64,000 bases of DNA from Drosophila persimilis (Eukaryota > Arthropoda > Insecta > Diptera > Drosophilidae). The translations under genes and the position numbers were made by a program. Position 1 is the stretch's first letter. Every line of letters begins with the position of its first letter. Below, one piece after another: positions 8,390 through 18,764 of this stretch. The stretch spans positions 1,256,404 through 1,320,403 of the forward strand of contig NW_020825350.1 in the NCBI RefSeq assembly GCF_003286085.1. Reading direction: 5' to 3'. The notes beneath the pieces are model-generated. The model was not told the DNA's origin. It did not search any database and was given only the letters and a program-made list of their open reading frames with translations.

Positions 8390-10003
8390 ATGGAGACAAA
8401 ACGGCTCACCCACGAGGATGGAAAGAAGAAGATGGAAGATTTGAGGGCTTTCTTGGAGGAGCAGCAGGCGATAGTAGGAGAAGGGGGCTATCGCGCCGAT
8501 GCTTCTCGTCAGCGACGGGCGTCCTTGCTCTCGCGTGGCGACGAGGAGGATTGGTGCGATGGCTCCCAGTTCCTCCAGCTGCTGGCCTCGCCGTTGGTAT
8601 CGCCGGCGCCGTCGGGCCACGACTCCGTGTCACCGACGGTGTCATCGGACGAGGGTGCCGGGGAGAGCGAAGACGATGTCATATGCACCGACGGTCCGCG
8701 CGCCCCAACCGCTCAAGAGAAGGCCAGATTGAGAAGGCCGCTGACCCTGCGCGACCGGATCGAAGCGGTGAAACGAAGGTTCCAGGAGGCGACGCCGGAG
8801 GAGAAGCGCCGGATCCACCGGGTGCTGGAGGCGGCACGAACGATCCGGCGGCGGAGGGACGAGCGGCTGGAGGCGCGGCGGCGACAGGCGGGAAGAGCCA
8901 CCAGTAAGGAGGAGCCCGGCCACGAGAGTGACGAGGCGCCGCCACCCTCGCCATTCCGAGTGGTGCTGCCACCGATGCAGTCCCGGACCGACGAGGCGGA
9001 GACCGAGGGGGCGCAGCCCCAGGCTATGGGCGAGCGGGCCACGAACCCCGAGGCCGAATGGCAGCGGCGGCTGCAGCAGGCCGAGGAGGAGGAAGGCGAG
9101 TTGTGGCAGCCTACGCCACCAGCCGAGGACGACGAGGGCCCCGAGAGGCGGCAACCGCAGGCCGAGGAGGAGCAGCAGCACCAGCACCCGCAGCAGCAGC
9201 AGCACCAGCAGCACCAGCAGCAGCAACAGCAGCAGGGGCAGGGGCAGTGGCAGCAGCAGCCACAATGGAGGGGACCGGAGGCGGCTGTAATAGGGCCATA
9301 TGTGTCGCAGGAGGTGCGGACCGCCGTGCGCCAGGGGATGGTTTGGCACCACCAGACCCTGCACATCACGTGGGCCTCGGGGCCCGCCCCGTGCGAGACC
9401 CAGCCAGAGACCGGCGCCCGGGTGTGGGAAGAAAGCCCACTCGGTAGCAATGACAGGGACACGCGGAGGAGAAACCCCAGAACTGCCCCCACGACCTCAG
9501 CGGCAGGAATGGCGACGACGGAGGCAGCGACGGCGGCCCAGGCGGCGAAGGCCGAGGCAGCGGCGGACGAGGCGGCGGCAGACACGGCGAAGGCCGAGGC
9601 AGCGGCTGACCCGGCAACGGACGAGGCAGCGGCAGACCCGGCGACGGACGAGGCAGCGATGGAACACGCGGAGGTCGAGACGTGGGAACGCGGGCCGTGG
9701 GTGTGGCCCGCGCCGGAGAGGTCGACGGCGGTCGAGCGCCCAGCCCTGAAGAGCCAGGCCTCCTGCCCGGAGCCCCATGCAAAACCAAAGCGGCCGGCCC
9801 TGCAACGGCAGAGCTCAGCACCGGCAGCCACGGGCCACTGGAAGGCGATCCCGCGGGAGGAGTGGCCGGCGGCGGTGATCCGCGCACAGACCCAGATTCG
9901 CCTCGTGGGTAGGCGAGTGAAAAAACTGGTGAGCGAGCGGGGTACGCGGTACCGCATCGCCATGTCGGCCACGCGCACGGAGGTGTTCCGGGAACAAAAA
10001 TAA
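8390..10003 (+). CDS. ORF3 of family A, protein of unknown function, intact (537 aa)
   Basis: I choose the ATG at 8390; the in-frame ATG at 8279 lies upstream of the TATA box and would not be in a transcript from it. The N-terminus is charged and helical (METKRL...). A conserved LQLLASPLVS block lies near residue 62, a Gln/His run near 261-292, the conserved core (IGPYVSQEVRTAVRQGM then WHHQTLHITWASG) near 301-335, Ala-rich repeats of the ADPATDEAA type near 400-425, and the conserved C-terminus (REEWPAAV...RRVKKLV...RYRIA...EVFR) near 487-537. It is clearly homologous to the B1 ORF3 in all three blocks but diverged between them. No env features. Function unknown. Confidence 0.83.
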   Translation: METKRLTHEDGKKKMEDLRAFLEEQQAIVGEGGYRADASRQRRASLLSRGDEEDWCDGSQFLQLLASPLVSPAPSGHDSVSPTVSSDEGAGESEDDVICTDGPRAPTAQEKARLRRPLTLRDRIEAVKRRFQEATPEEKRRIHRVLEAARTIRRRRDERLEARRRQAGRATSKEEPGHESDEAPPPSPFRVVLPPMQSRTDEAETEGAQPQAMGERATNPEAEWQRRLQQAEEEEGELWQPTPPAEDDEGPERRQPQAEEEQQHQHPQQQQHQQHQQQQQQQGQGQWQQQPQWRGPEAAVIGPYVSQEVRTAVRQGMVWHHQTLHITWASGPAPCETQPETGARVWEESPLGSNDRDTRRRNPRTAPTTSAAGMATTEAATAAQAAKAEAAADEAAADTAKAEAAADPATDEAAADPATDEAAMEHAEVETWERGPWVWPAPERSTAVERPALKSQASCPEPHAKPKRPALQRQSSAPAATGHWKAIPREEWPAAVIRAQTQIRLVGRRVKKLVSERGTRYRIAMSATRTEVFREQK

Positions 10004-10387
10004 AGGAAAAATGAGAAGAGGAGAAGAAAAAGGGGGGCAGAAGAAACAAGAAAAAAGGGGGAGAAAAGAAAAGGCAAAACACGCGGGAAGAACATGAATA
10101 AAGAGAAGACGGAGAAGAAAGAAACGGAATACTGACTGGGAGGAAATATCGAGTGGATCGCAGAAGCGCCCCTACACCTTATCGATAGGCGGAATTCGGC
10201 GCCAGCCAGAAAATTGCAAGGGCTGGCAGCGCCGCCCGAGCAAAGGCGCCAGAGGGCGCCAGAACGCCTGTGATCCCAGGTGCAACAAAGGGCGCGCGCA
10301 ACTTCGGGCCGTTTGAATGAGGAAAGCCCACCCCGTCGCGAGATCGCGGAAAACGGAAGTATTCCGCTGCGGGAAGAAAGAGGTGGG

Positions 10388-11240
10388 TGTGAGTAACCAT
10401 GGTTCCCACAGGCCGAGTGCGACCAAAAGCACAGTCGGATAAAAGCTGACGGCTGGCCGGATAAGGCGAAGGTCAGTCCAGATGCCCACGGTTATCCGGA
10501 TGCGGCGAAGAGGCCAAGGGCCTCGAGAGGAGAAGTGCCCTGCTCTCGGAGAGAGAGACACGCGAGAGGCAAAGGAGACGGCGGGATCGGGCCGGCAGTG
10601 ATCCGACGCATGACCAAATAAGGGCATGGGATCACGCCACCGGCCAGGTCCCGTTACGAAGGCCGTGGAAACCAGGAGACGGCGATGGAAAGTTACCGAA
10701 AGTTACCGTTAAGGCGGTGTTATAAAAGGAGGCTGCGGCGACGAAGCGAGATCTTTCGTGGATGAGTGATCGCGCGCGCACATTTAAACCCCGCCGAAAC
10801 GTAAGAGTGATACCCGGTACGGTTCGAAGAAGTGCAGTGAAGTGAATACAGCAACAGGAAGACAGGCCCCGCCTGCCCCCAGAGAGAGTCTAAGTTAAGA
10901 GGTGATCCACAATTGCCGGCGGAAGCTAAGAGGGGAGTGCGAGACGTGGAGTGCGGATTTGAGTGGCGGGCCAAAGCAATAGCGGAGGTCAAATTGCCCC
11001 AATCAGTAGCCTCAACGCTGCCACACCCGACGAGAGCCCACGCGTGGTGGAGATCCGTAGCTAAGAGAAATTGTAACACCTACCCCTAAGTCCTAATAGA
11101 ATTGCGAATAAAGCGAAATTCAAGTAAAGAAACGGAAGGTCTTATCATTTGTCGTTGGGGGCAACAATAAAAATACGTTGCGGCGAATCTGCCGACCGCT
11201 GAGCGAGCCCAGCAAACTCAAGCGAGCCCAAAAAGCAGGT
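10388..11240 (+). repeat. A1 3' LTR (last 8 bp missing)
   Basis: Begins TGTGAG in a near-palindrome of 23 bp. Contains CCAAATAAGG (10614-10623, CArG-type), TATAAAA at 10721-10727 and AATAAA at 11107-11112. The polypurine tract GGGAAGAAAGAGGTGGG precedes it. Other A LTRs are 866 bp and end TTCGTTACA; this one stops at AAGCAGGT. Confidence 0.92.
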
Positions 11241-11936
11241 ACATACATATGTACCATAATTAGCTTCCTTAAGTCGTCTACGAATTGTCCGTTCACTGAC
11301 ATCAACATGTTCAGTTTCCTTTAATTCACTGGCAACCGATCGAGGAGTTTTCAAAACATCCTGCTTAAATTTCCGCAAAATGAAAGTGTCTGCCTTGGCA
11401 GTTGTCTTTCGTGGTCTGCCACATCGTGAAACGTTTTTTGTAGTGTGGGGTTTTTTTTTATATTTGTTTATTTGGTAATATATTGTCTGACGTGAAATAT
11501 TGCATAATCTACTGATACTTTGCACTGAAATACCAGAGTTAAACTTCACTATTATTTCATTTCTAAGAGACTCACTCAATTCCTTCGTTTTAACCATGTT
11601 AAACAAATTATTGAACGAAAATAATTTTTATCAGTATATACAATCTCTAAACTGCGATAAACCGCAACAATGGTCTCGCTTTCTAGCGACAGCAGATCAA
11701 TGCAAACTAATTAAAGCTCTGACAAAATACTTTTGTCCAGCTAAGCTCAGCTTACGAATGAGAATAAGAAGCATATTAAGAAAACTCAAAGTGCAACTAC
11801 GAAGATAATTTGCAATCTACTCTATGCATTCAACTACTTAACGGTTAATCAGATAAGAGAGCTTTTACATGTAGCAATTCGTCGAAATTCAAAGCTAAAC
11901 GTTGCGTAGAGTTTGTCAAAATACTTACATATGTAT
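11241..11936 (-). mobile_element. Tc1-like DNA transposon fragment
   Basis: Minus-strand frame from about 11606 to 11241 encodes the paired helix-turn-helix N-terminus of a Tc1/mariner transposase (SLRNEIIVKFNSG, then SISRLCNISRQTIYYQINKY, GRPRK AT-hook-like linker, then a second HTH ending RTIRRRLKEAN). The catalytic DDE half is missing, cut where it meets the A1 LTR. The right side (11607-11936) is the AT-rich 5' flank with a TGACAAAATACTTTTGTC palindrome. A2 inserted at its right edge (GTAT). A different Tc1 family from that at 58-60 kb. Confidence 0.7.
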
Positions 11937-12802
11937 TGTAACGAACCTGCTTTTTGGGCTCGCTTGAGTTTGCTGGGCTTGCTCAGCGGTCGGCAGATTC
12001 GCAGCAACGTATTTTTATTGTTGCCCCCAACGACAAATGATAAGACTTTCCTTTTCTTTACTTGAATTTCGCTTTATTCGCAATTCTATTAGAACTTAGG
12101 GCTAGGTGTTAGAATTTCTCTTAGCTACGGATCTCCACCACGCGTGGGCTCTCGTCGGGTGTGGCAGCGTTGAGGCTACTGATTGGGGCAATTTGACCTC
12201 CGCTATTGCTTTGGTCCGCCACCCAAATCCGCACTCCACGTCTCGCACTCCCCTCCTAGCTTCCGCCGGCGTACGGGGATCTTCACTTAATTTAGACTTA
12301 CTCTGGGGGGCAGGCGGGGCCTGTCTGCCTGTTGCTACACTTCACTACACTTCTTTGTTTCGTACCGGGTATTACTCTTGCGTTTCGACCGGGTCTCAAC
12401 GTGCGCGCGCAATCACTTATCCACGGAAAAGAGACCCGCTTCGACGCCGCAGCCTCCTTTTATAGCCCCTTGCCAGGCCCCGGCTCGGCGTCGGTAGTTT
12501 TCCATCGCCGTCTCCTGGTTTCCACGGCCTTCGTAACGGGGCCTGGCCGGTGGCGTGATCCCATGCCCTTATTTGGTCATGCGCCAGATTACTGCCGGCC
12601 CGATCCCGCCGTTTCCTTTGCCTCTCGTGTGTCTCTCTCTCCGAGAGCAGGGCACTTCTCCTCTCGAGGCCCTTGGCCTCTTCGCCGCATCCGGATAACC
12701 GTGGGCATCTGGCTTGACCCTCGCCTTATCCGGCCAGCCGTCAGCTTTTATCCGACTGTGCTTTTGGTCGCACTCGGCCTGTGGGAACCATGGTTCCTCA
12801 CA
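11937..12802 (-). repeat. A2 3' LTR
   Basis: 866 bp, begins (minus strand) TGTGAGGAACC and ends TTCGTTACA. The pyrimidine run at 12803-12822 is the complement of the polypurine tract. Confidence 0.95.
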
Positions 12803-13182
12803 CCTCCCTCTTTCTTCCCGCAGCGGAATACTTCCGTTTTCCGCGATCTCGCGACGGGGTGGGCTTTCCCCATTCAAACGGCCCGAAGTTGCGCGCGCCC
12901 TTTATTGCACCTGGGATCACAGGCGTTCTGGCGCCCTCTGGCGCCTTTGCTCGGGCGGCGCTGCCAGCCCTTGCACTTTTCTGGCTGGCGCCGAATTCCG
13001 CCTATCGATAAGGTGTAGGGGCGCTTCTGCGATCCACTTGATATTTCCCCCCCAGTCAGTATTCCGTTTTCTTTCTTCTCCGTTTTCTCTTTATTCATGT
13101 TTTCCCGCGTGTTTTGCCCTTTTTTTTTGTGTTTCTTCTGCCCCCCCCCCCCCCTTTTTCTTCTCCTCTTCTCCGTTTTCCT

Positions 13183-14745
13183 TTATTTCTGTTCCCTAAA
13201 CACCTCCGTGCGCGTGGCCGACATGGCGATGCGGTACCGCGTACCCCGCTCGCTCACCAATTTTTTTACTCGCCTACCCACGCGGCGAATCTGGGCCTGT
13301 GCGCGGCTCACTGCCGCCGGCCACTCCTCCCGCGGGATCACCTTCCAGTGGCCCGTGGCTGCCGGTGCTGAGCTCTGCCGTTGCAGGGCCGGCCGCTTGG
13401 GTTTTGCATGGGGCTCCGGGCAGGAGGCCTGCCTCTTCAGGGCTGGGCGCTCGACCGCCCTCGACCGGCCACACTCACGGCCCGCGTTCCCACGCCTCGA
13501 CCTCCGCGTGTTCCGTCGCCGCCTCGTCCGTTGCCGGGTCTGCCGCTGTTTCGTCCGTCGCCGGGTCAGCCGCTGCTTCGTCCGTTGCCGGGCCAGCCGC
13601 TGCTTCGTCCGTCGCCGCCTTCGCTGCCTCCGCCGTCGCCATTCCTGCCGCTGCGGTCGCCGTTGCCGGGCCAGCCGCTGCTTCGTCCGTCGCCGCCTTC
13701 GCTGCCTCCGCCGTCGCCATTCCTGCCGCTTCGGTCGCCGTTGCCGGGCCAGCCGCTGCTTCGTCCGTCGCCGCCGTCGCTGCCTCCGTCGTCGCCATTC
13801 CTGCCGCTGCGGTCGCGGGGGCAGGTCTGGGGTTTCTCCTCCGCGTGTCCCTGTCATTGCTACCGAGTGGGCTTTCTTCCCACACCCGGGCGCCGGTCTC
13901 TGGCTGGGTCTCGCACGGGGCGGGCCCCGAGGCCCACGTGATGTGCAGGGTCTGGTGGTGCCAAACCATCCCCTGGCGCACGGCGGTCCGCACCTCCTGC
14001 GACACATATGGCCCTATTACGGCCGCCTCCGGTCCCCTCCATTGTGGCTGCTGCTGCCACTGCCCCTTCTCCTGCTGCTGTTGCTGCTGCTGCTGATGCT
14101 GCTGCTGCTGCTGCTGCTGATGCTGGTGCTGCTGCTGCTGCTCCTCCTCGGCCTGCGGTGGCCGCCTCTCGGGGCCCTCGTCGTCCTCGGCTGGTGGCGT
14201 AGGCTGCCACAATTCGCCTTCCTCTTCCTCGGCCTGCTGCAGTTGCCGCTGCCATTCGGCCTCGGGGTTCGTGGCCCGCTCGCCCCTGGCCTGGGGCTGC
14301 GCCCCCTCGGTCCCCGCCTCGTCGGCCCGGGACTGCATCGGCGGCAGCACCACTCGGAATGGCGGGGGTGGCGGCGCCTCGTCGCTCTCGTGGCCGGGCT
14401 CCTCCTTACTGGTGGCCCTTCCCTCCTGTCGCCGCCGCGCCTCCAGCCGCTCGTCCCTCCGCCGCCGGATCGTTCGTGCCGCCTCCAGCACCCGGTGGAT
14501 CCGGCGCTTCTCCTTTGACGTCGCCTCCTGGAACTTTCGTTTCAAGGCTTCGACCCGGTCGCGCAGGGTCAGCGGCCTTCTCACTCTGGCCTTCTCTTGG
14601 GCGGTTGGGGCGCGTGGACCGTCGATGCAAATAACATCGTCTTCGCTCTCCCCGGCCCCCTCGTCCGAGGATACCGTCGGTGACACGGAGTCGTGGCCCG
14701 ACGGCGCCGGCGATACCAACGGCGAGGCCAACAGCTGGAGGATAC
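13183..14745 (-). pseudogene. A2 ORF3 remnant
   Basis: Homologous to A1 ORF3, but sequence equivalent to A1 8076-8568 (promoter, start and N-terminus) is deleted at a CAGT microhomology, so the LQLLASPLVS block now follows spacer sequence. An 11-bp deletion near 13470 puts the C-terminal block (RRVKKLV...EVFREQK) in another frame. The middle block, Gln run and Ala-rich 78-bp repeats are kept. Not functional as ORF3. Confidence 0.88.
13587..13820 (-). repeat. 78-bp coding tandem repeats in A2 ORF3 (three units)
   Basis: The landmark CCATTCCTGCCGCT recurs at 13639, 13717 and 13795, exactly 78 bp apart. Each unit encodes 26 Ala-rich residues of the TDEAAAGPATAT, AAGMATAEAAK type. Confidence 0.9.
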
Positions 14746-15612
14746 TGTTGTGTTCTCGCCGCGTTTCTTTGTTGGCTGATGGATAATATTTTTCCATCTT
14801 TGATGGACCCACCCCCTTCCCGTTTGTGCTTACGTATATTTCTCCTTTTATTTTAATTGCTAATTAATTCCCTGCTACCGTCGACCTGTCTTCTTCATCC
14901 CGTGCTGATTGGACCCTCCTTGGCCTGGGTGAGTTCTCCCGACCCGGATGACTTTTACTTAACCCTTTCTCCCTTTCCAGCTCGCCCTCTGCCCTCAATG
15001 CGGGCCGCTTGCCGCGATTCCGCTCGTGAACAATGGGTCCTCCGACCCTTCGCCCGGGCTGGAATCTTTGGCTCACATCCCAGGGCAACTCCTACGCGCC
15101 ACCGGCCGGACTCTTTTGACCGGCGTCTCCCTCACACAGTGGCTCGGCCCGAGGATCATCCGACTCCTCGCCCGGTAGACTACGCATGAGCGGCACCCGT
15201 CGTTCCGGCCCGACGCTCGTAGTTGCCCTGCGAGACCGCGTTGAGGCGTGAGCCTGGCCCCTGGGTTTTCTTTGGTCATCCGCCGCCTGAGATTACCCTC
15301 CCCGACCCCGGATTCGCCTCCCAGCTTTGGGGACGCGTGTCCTGTTCAGGTTTGCTGAGCTTTTCCTCTTCTGGCTTTATTTTTCTTTATTCCTACTAAC
15401 TTTCACCTTTTTTTTTTCAGATCTTTCCCACCACGGCTTTCCTGTTCTTCCTTTTTTTTTATTTAGATCTAAGTGCACCAGTCCGTCACCCTGCGTGCTG
15501 ACGAGTCTCGTGTGTGTCCTGCGCGGCACCCTTCCCCAGTGTCCTGCGTGGCACTCTACCGTTCCTGGTCCTGCGTGACCCTTTTAGGGCGACCCATTCT
15601 ATCCATTCCCCC
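14746..15612 (-). other. Post-pol spacer of A2
   Basis: No gene supported. Same spacer as A1 7180-8075, including the CACGCAGGAC-type motifs near 15510-15585 (inverted on this strand view). Confidence 0.75.
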
Positions 15613-18600
15613 TCACCCCTGCGTCTCTCGCTCATCGGGCTGGGGTTTCAGGTCTCGTGTGTGGGCCGTTCTCTTCTTCCTGTCGCCCTCCTTTCTTAAG
15701 TTGCAGATAACGGGGGATATAAAGTCCTCTATCTGGTATGGCCCATCGTACCTTGGTGCCAGCTTCGCGGCGAATCCCTCCGCCGCATTGGACAGGTGGT
15801 TCTGTTTGGCCCATACGATTTCTCCCACTTTGGGTCTCCACGGTCTTCTTCTCAGGTTGTAGTGCCTGGCCTGATCCTGGGCTGCCCTTTCCAAGTTTCG
15901 TCGTACCAACTGAAACAGCTCTTTTAACTTCTTCGCATTTTCATCCGGCGTCTCTGTGCCCTGTCCCGTGCCTACCGTCTCTTCGTCATATAGGGCCTTT
16001 GGCAGCCGGGGTTCCCTTCCTTGCACCACGAACGCCGGTGAATATCCAGTTGCATCCGACACTCCCGAATTCATGGCCAGCATTAGCTCCGGCCATTTTT
16101 CGTCCCAACACCTTTGATCACCCTCGGTGAACTGAGCGATCATGGTCTTTATCGTTCTGTTTGTTCGCTCTGTCGGATTCTCTTGCGGCGTGTATGGCGC
16201 CGTAAACTGGTGGCGGACTCCTAGCTGCTCCAGAAATCTTTTAAATGCCCTGCCTGCAAACTGCACCCCATTGTCCGTAATGATGACTTTGGGCGCCCCA
16301 AACCGGGCTATTATGCGCTCTCGACAGGCCTTTATTAGTGCCTCGGCTGTGGCCTTCCTCAGCGGCACCAACTCGGTCCATTTTGAGAATCGATCCACTA
16401 GCACCAGCAGCATCGAGTTCCCATGCTTCGATCTCGGCAGAGGACCCACAAAGTCCGCGCATACCGTTGCCCATGGCTCTTCCGGTACCTGTGTCAACAT
16501 TTCCCCTGCCGCTTGTAGCTGACTTGGCTTAAAACGCAGACATAGTTCGCACTTCCGCACGTAGACCCTCACGTCTCTGTACATCCCCGGCCAGTAATAT
16601 CTTGCCGCCACCCGTGCCGCGGTTCTCCTTCCGCCGGCGTGGCCTGCTTCCGGGTTATCGTGGCTCTCCTTTAAAACCCTTTCTCGGGCATATTTCGGCA
16701 CACATAACTTCCACGAGGCGACTTCTTCGCTCCCGGCCCGGTGAGGAATGTGCCGGTACAAGTTCCCCCCCTTCTCCACATAGTCGGGGTACTTTGGGGA
16801 TTCTTTTCTGATATTTTCGGCCATGCCCTTTAACCACTTGCAGGGCGGCTCGCCTACTGGAGGTTTTCCCTCCTCATTTCTTATTCGACGGCCTCGCTCC
16901 TCCACCGGTTGTCGGGAGAGTGCGTCGGCTACCACGTTGAGCTGTCCTTTCCTGTACGCGACTTCAAAGTCGTACTGCTGTAACTCTAATGCCCATCTCG
17001 CCACTCTTCCCGACGGCGGATGGCCCATACAATGGCCAGACATTCTTTCTCCGTCGCCGAATAGTTCCTTTCGGGTCCGTTTAGCGTCCTGCTAGCATAT
17101 GATTTTACCCGCTCTCCCCTTTCCGTCTCCTGCGTGAGAATCGCGCCCAGCCCGTAATCACTGGCGTCTGTCTGCAGGATGAATTTCTTCGAGAAGTCAG
17201 GGCACGCCAGCACGGGGTCCGCCACTAGTCTTCTCTTCACCTCCTCGAACGCTTCCTGCCGTTCCCGGGTCCAGACCCATTCCGTCTTCTTCTTGAGGAG
17301 CCCGGTGAGAGGCTGCACAAGGGTGGCGAAGTCGGGCACGAACCTCCGGTACCATGAGGCCACTCCCAAGTACTGTCTTAGCTCCTTGACATTTGTTGGC
17401 GGTTTCAGTTCGGCGATGGCTGCGACTTTCTCGGGGTCCGTACATATCCCCTCGCCGGTCACCTTGTGGCCCAGATACCGCAGCTCTTTCCTGAAGAACT
17501 CGCACTTGTCCGCATTCAGCCGCAAGTTGGCCAAGCGCAGCCGTCGGAACACCTCTTTCAGGTTTCTTCGGTGTTCTTCTTCTGTCCGCCCGATGACCAC
17601 TATGTCATCCTGGTACGCGAATGCGTGCGGCATCATCTCTGGCCCTATCACTTGGTCTAATGCCCGTTGAAAGGTGGCCGACGCGGAGTGTAACCCAAAC
17701 GGCATCACCTTCCATTGGTATAGCCCCTTGCCGGGCACCGTGAACGCCGTGATCGGCCGGCTGCTCTCGGCCAGGGGGATCTGCCAATATCCATCCTTCA
17801 GATCCAGGCTGCTTATGAACTTCGCTTCCCGCAGCTGATCGAGTATGTAATCGATTCTGGGCATTGGGTATGCGTCCTTTACTGATCTCGCGTTTACTTG
17901 ACGAAAGTCCACACACAATCTCCACTTGCCATTTTTCTTCTTCACCATCACTATAGGCGAACTGTAGGGGCTCTTTGACGGCTCTATGCATCCCTTTTCT
18001 AACAGTTCGTCCACTTTCTGGTTAATCTCGGCCTGCATTTTGGGGTTCTTTGGGTAATATATTTGCTTAATCGGTTGCGGGTCACTCATGGTGATTGTGT
18101 GCACCGCCACATTAGACACCCCCTCGATCTTGGAAAACGCCTCCAACTCTCGGGCCAAGAAGTCCTCCACTGGCTCTTCCCTCGCCCCCTCATTCCGCCT
18201 CCTGCTCTCCGCCACCTGTCGGGCGGCCGTTCTTAGGGTCGTGTCCGTTTTGTTGTCGTACTCCGGAACCGTGTCTCTAGCTTCGACCTTCGCCACGGAC
18301 AGTCTTTCCTCCTGGCCTCCTCGTTCCCGATCTTGGGCAGGGATCACCACCCTGTGTCCTGCACAGGTCACCACTGCCCCGACCGCGCGGAGGAAATCCC
18401 ATCCCAACACTAACTCATCGATCACACCCGGTAATACGAGTAGCACCATTGGCATCTCCTTGTTCCCAAAGCCTACCTTCGTTTCGATCTGGTGTGTGAT
18501 CTCCTGGCTATGGCCATCTGCCAACCTCACCCTTTTCCTTGCCGCCGCCTCCCGGCCTTCACCCTTCAGTCGGTCCGCCAGCTCGCGGCTCACGAAACTG

Positions 18601-18764
18601 CTGGTGGCTCCTGTATCCACCGTGGCTTGCAGCTCCACGCCCGCGACCTCCACTACTGCGGATAACTGCTCCTCCTCGCTGATCAGCCTGCCGACTAGGC
18701 TTGAGGGACCGTTTCTTGCGACCCTGGCACGGCCCTCCGCGGCGTGGGTCGCGGGGCGTTTCCC
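15613..18764 (-). pseudogene. A2 pol (protease, RT, RNase H, integrase), broken in RNase H
   Basis: In the -1 frame relative to gag, starting at the GGGAAAC signal. Aspartic protease with DTGATSS (DTG at 18609-18617). RT with the catalytic YQDD (17604-17615) and KDGYWQIPL and MPFGLHSA motifs. RNase H start with QTDASDYGLGAIL. An 85-bp deletion at 17017, between CCG microhomologies, removes the TDHMAL region and shifts the frame. Integrase then continues open to 15613 with HDNPEAGH, CELC, DFVGP, TDNG, NPTER and GPY motifs. All four enzyme activities belong to replication and insertion of the element; the fused polyprotein cannot be made here. Confidence 0.93.

Larger units (their letters stand above)
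1..11240 (+). mobile_element. LTR retrotransposon copy A1 (family A), 5' part outside window, interrupted by B1
   Basis: Plus-strand Ty3/gypsy element made of the pol 3' half (1-472 and 6128-7179), post-pol spacer, internal promoter, intact ORF3 (8390-10003) and one 3' LTR (10388-11240). The integrase is split by the nested element B1 (473-6127), flanked by GGGA at 469-472 and 6128-6131. The last 8 bp of the 3' LTR are missing where it abuts a Tc1-like fragment, so no target duplication can be checked on the right. Gag, protease and RT lie left of the window if they exist. Apart from B1 the pol frame in view is open. Confidence 0.9.

Noticed and set aside
13097..14518. 473-codon plus-strand open frame antisense to A2 ORF3, rich in Leu, Arg and Cys
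   Set aside because: Reading the GC-rich ORF3 and its CAG run backwards gives long open frames with repeats of one residue. The frame is not conserved at protein level in the B copies and lacks known motifs.
14735..14755. Splice joint in A2 ORF3 (retrocopied intron loss)
   Set aside because: The sequence kept (AACAGTATCC) is not what removal of a GT-AG intron from the A1 sequence would leave; a CAGT microhomology deletion fits better.
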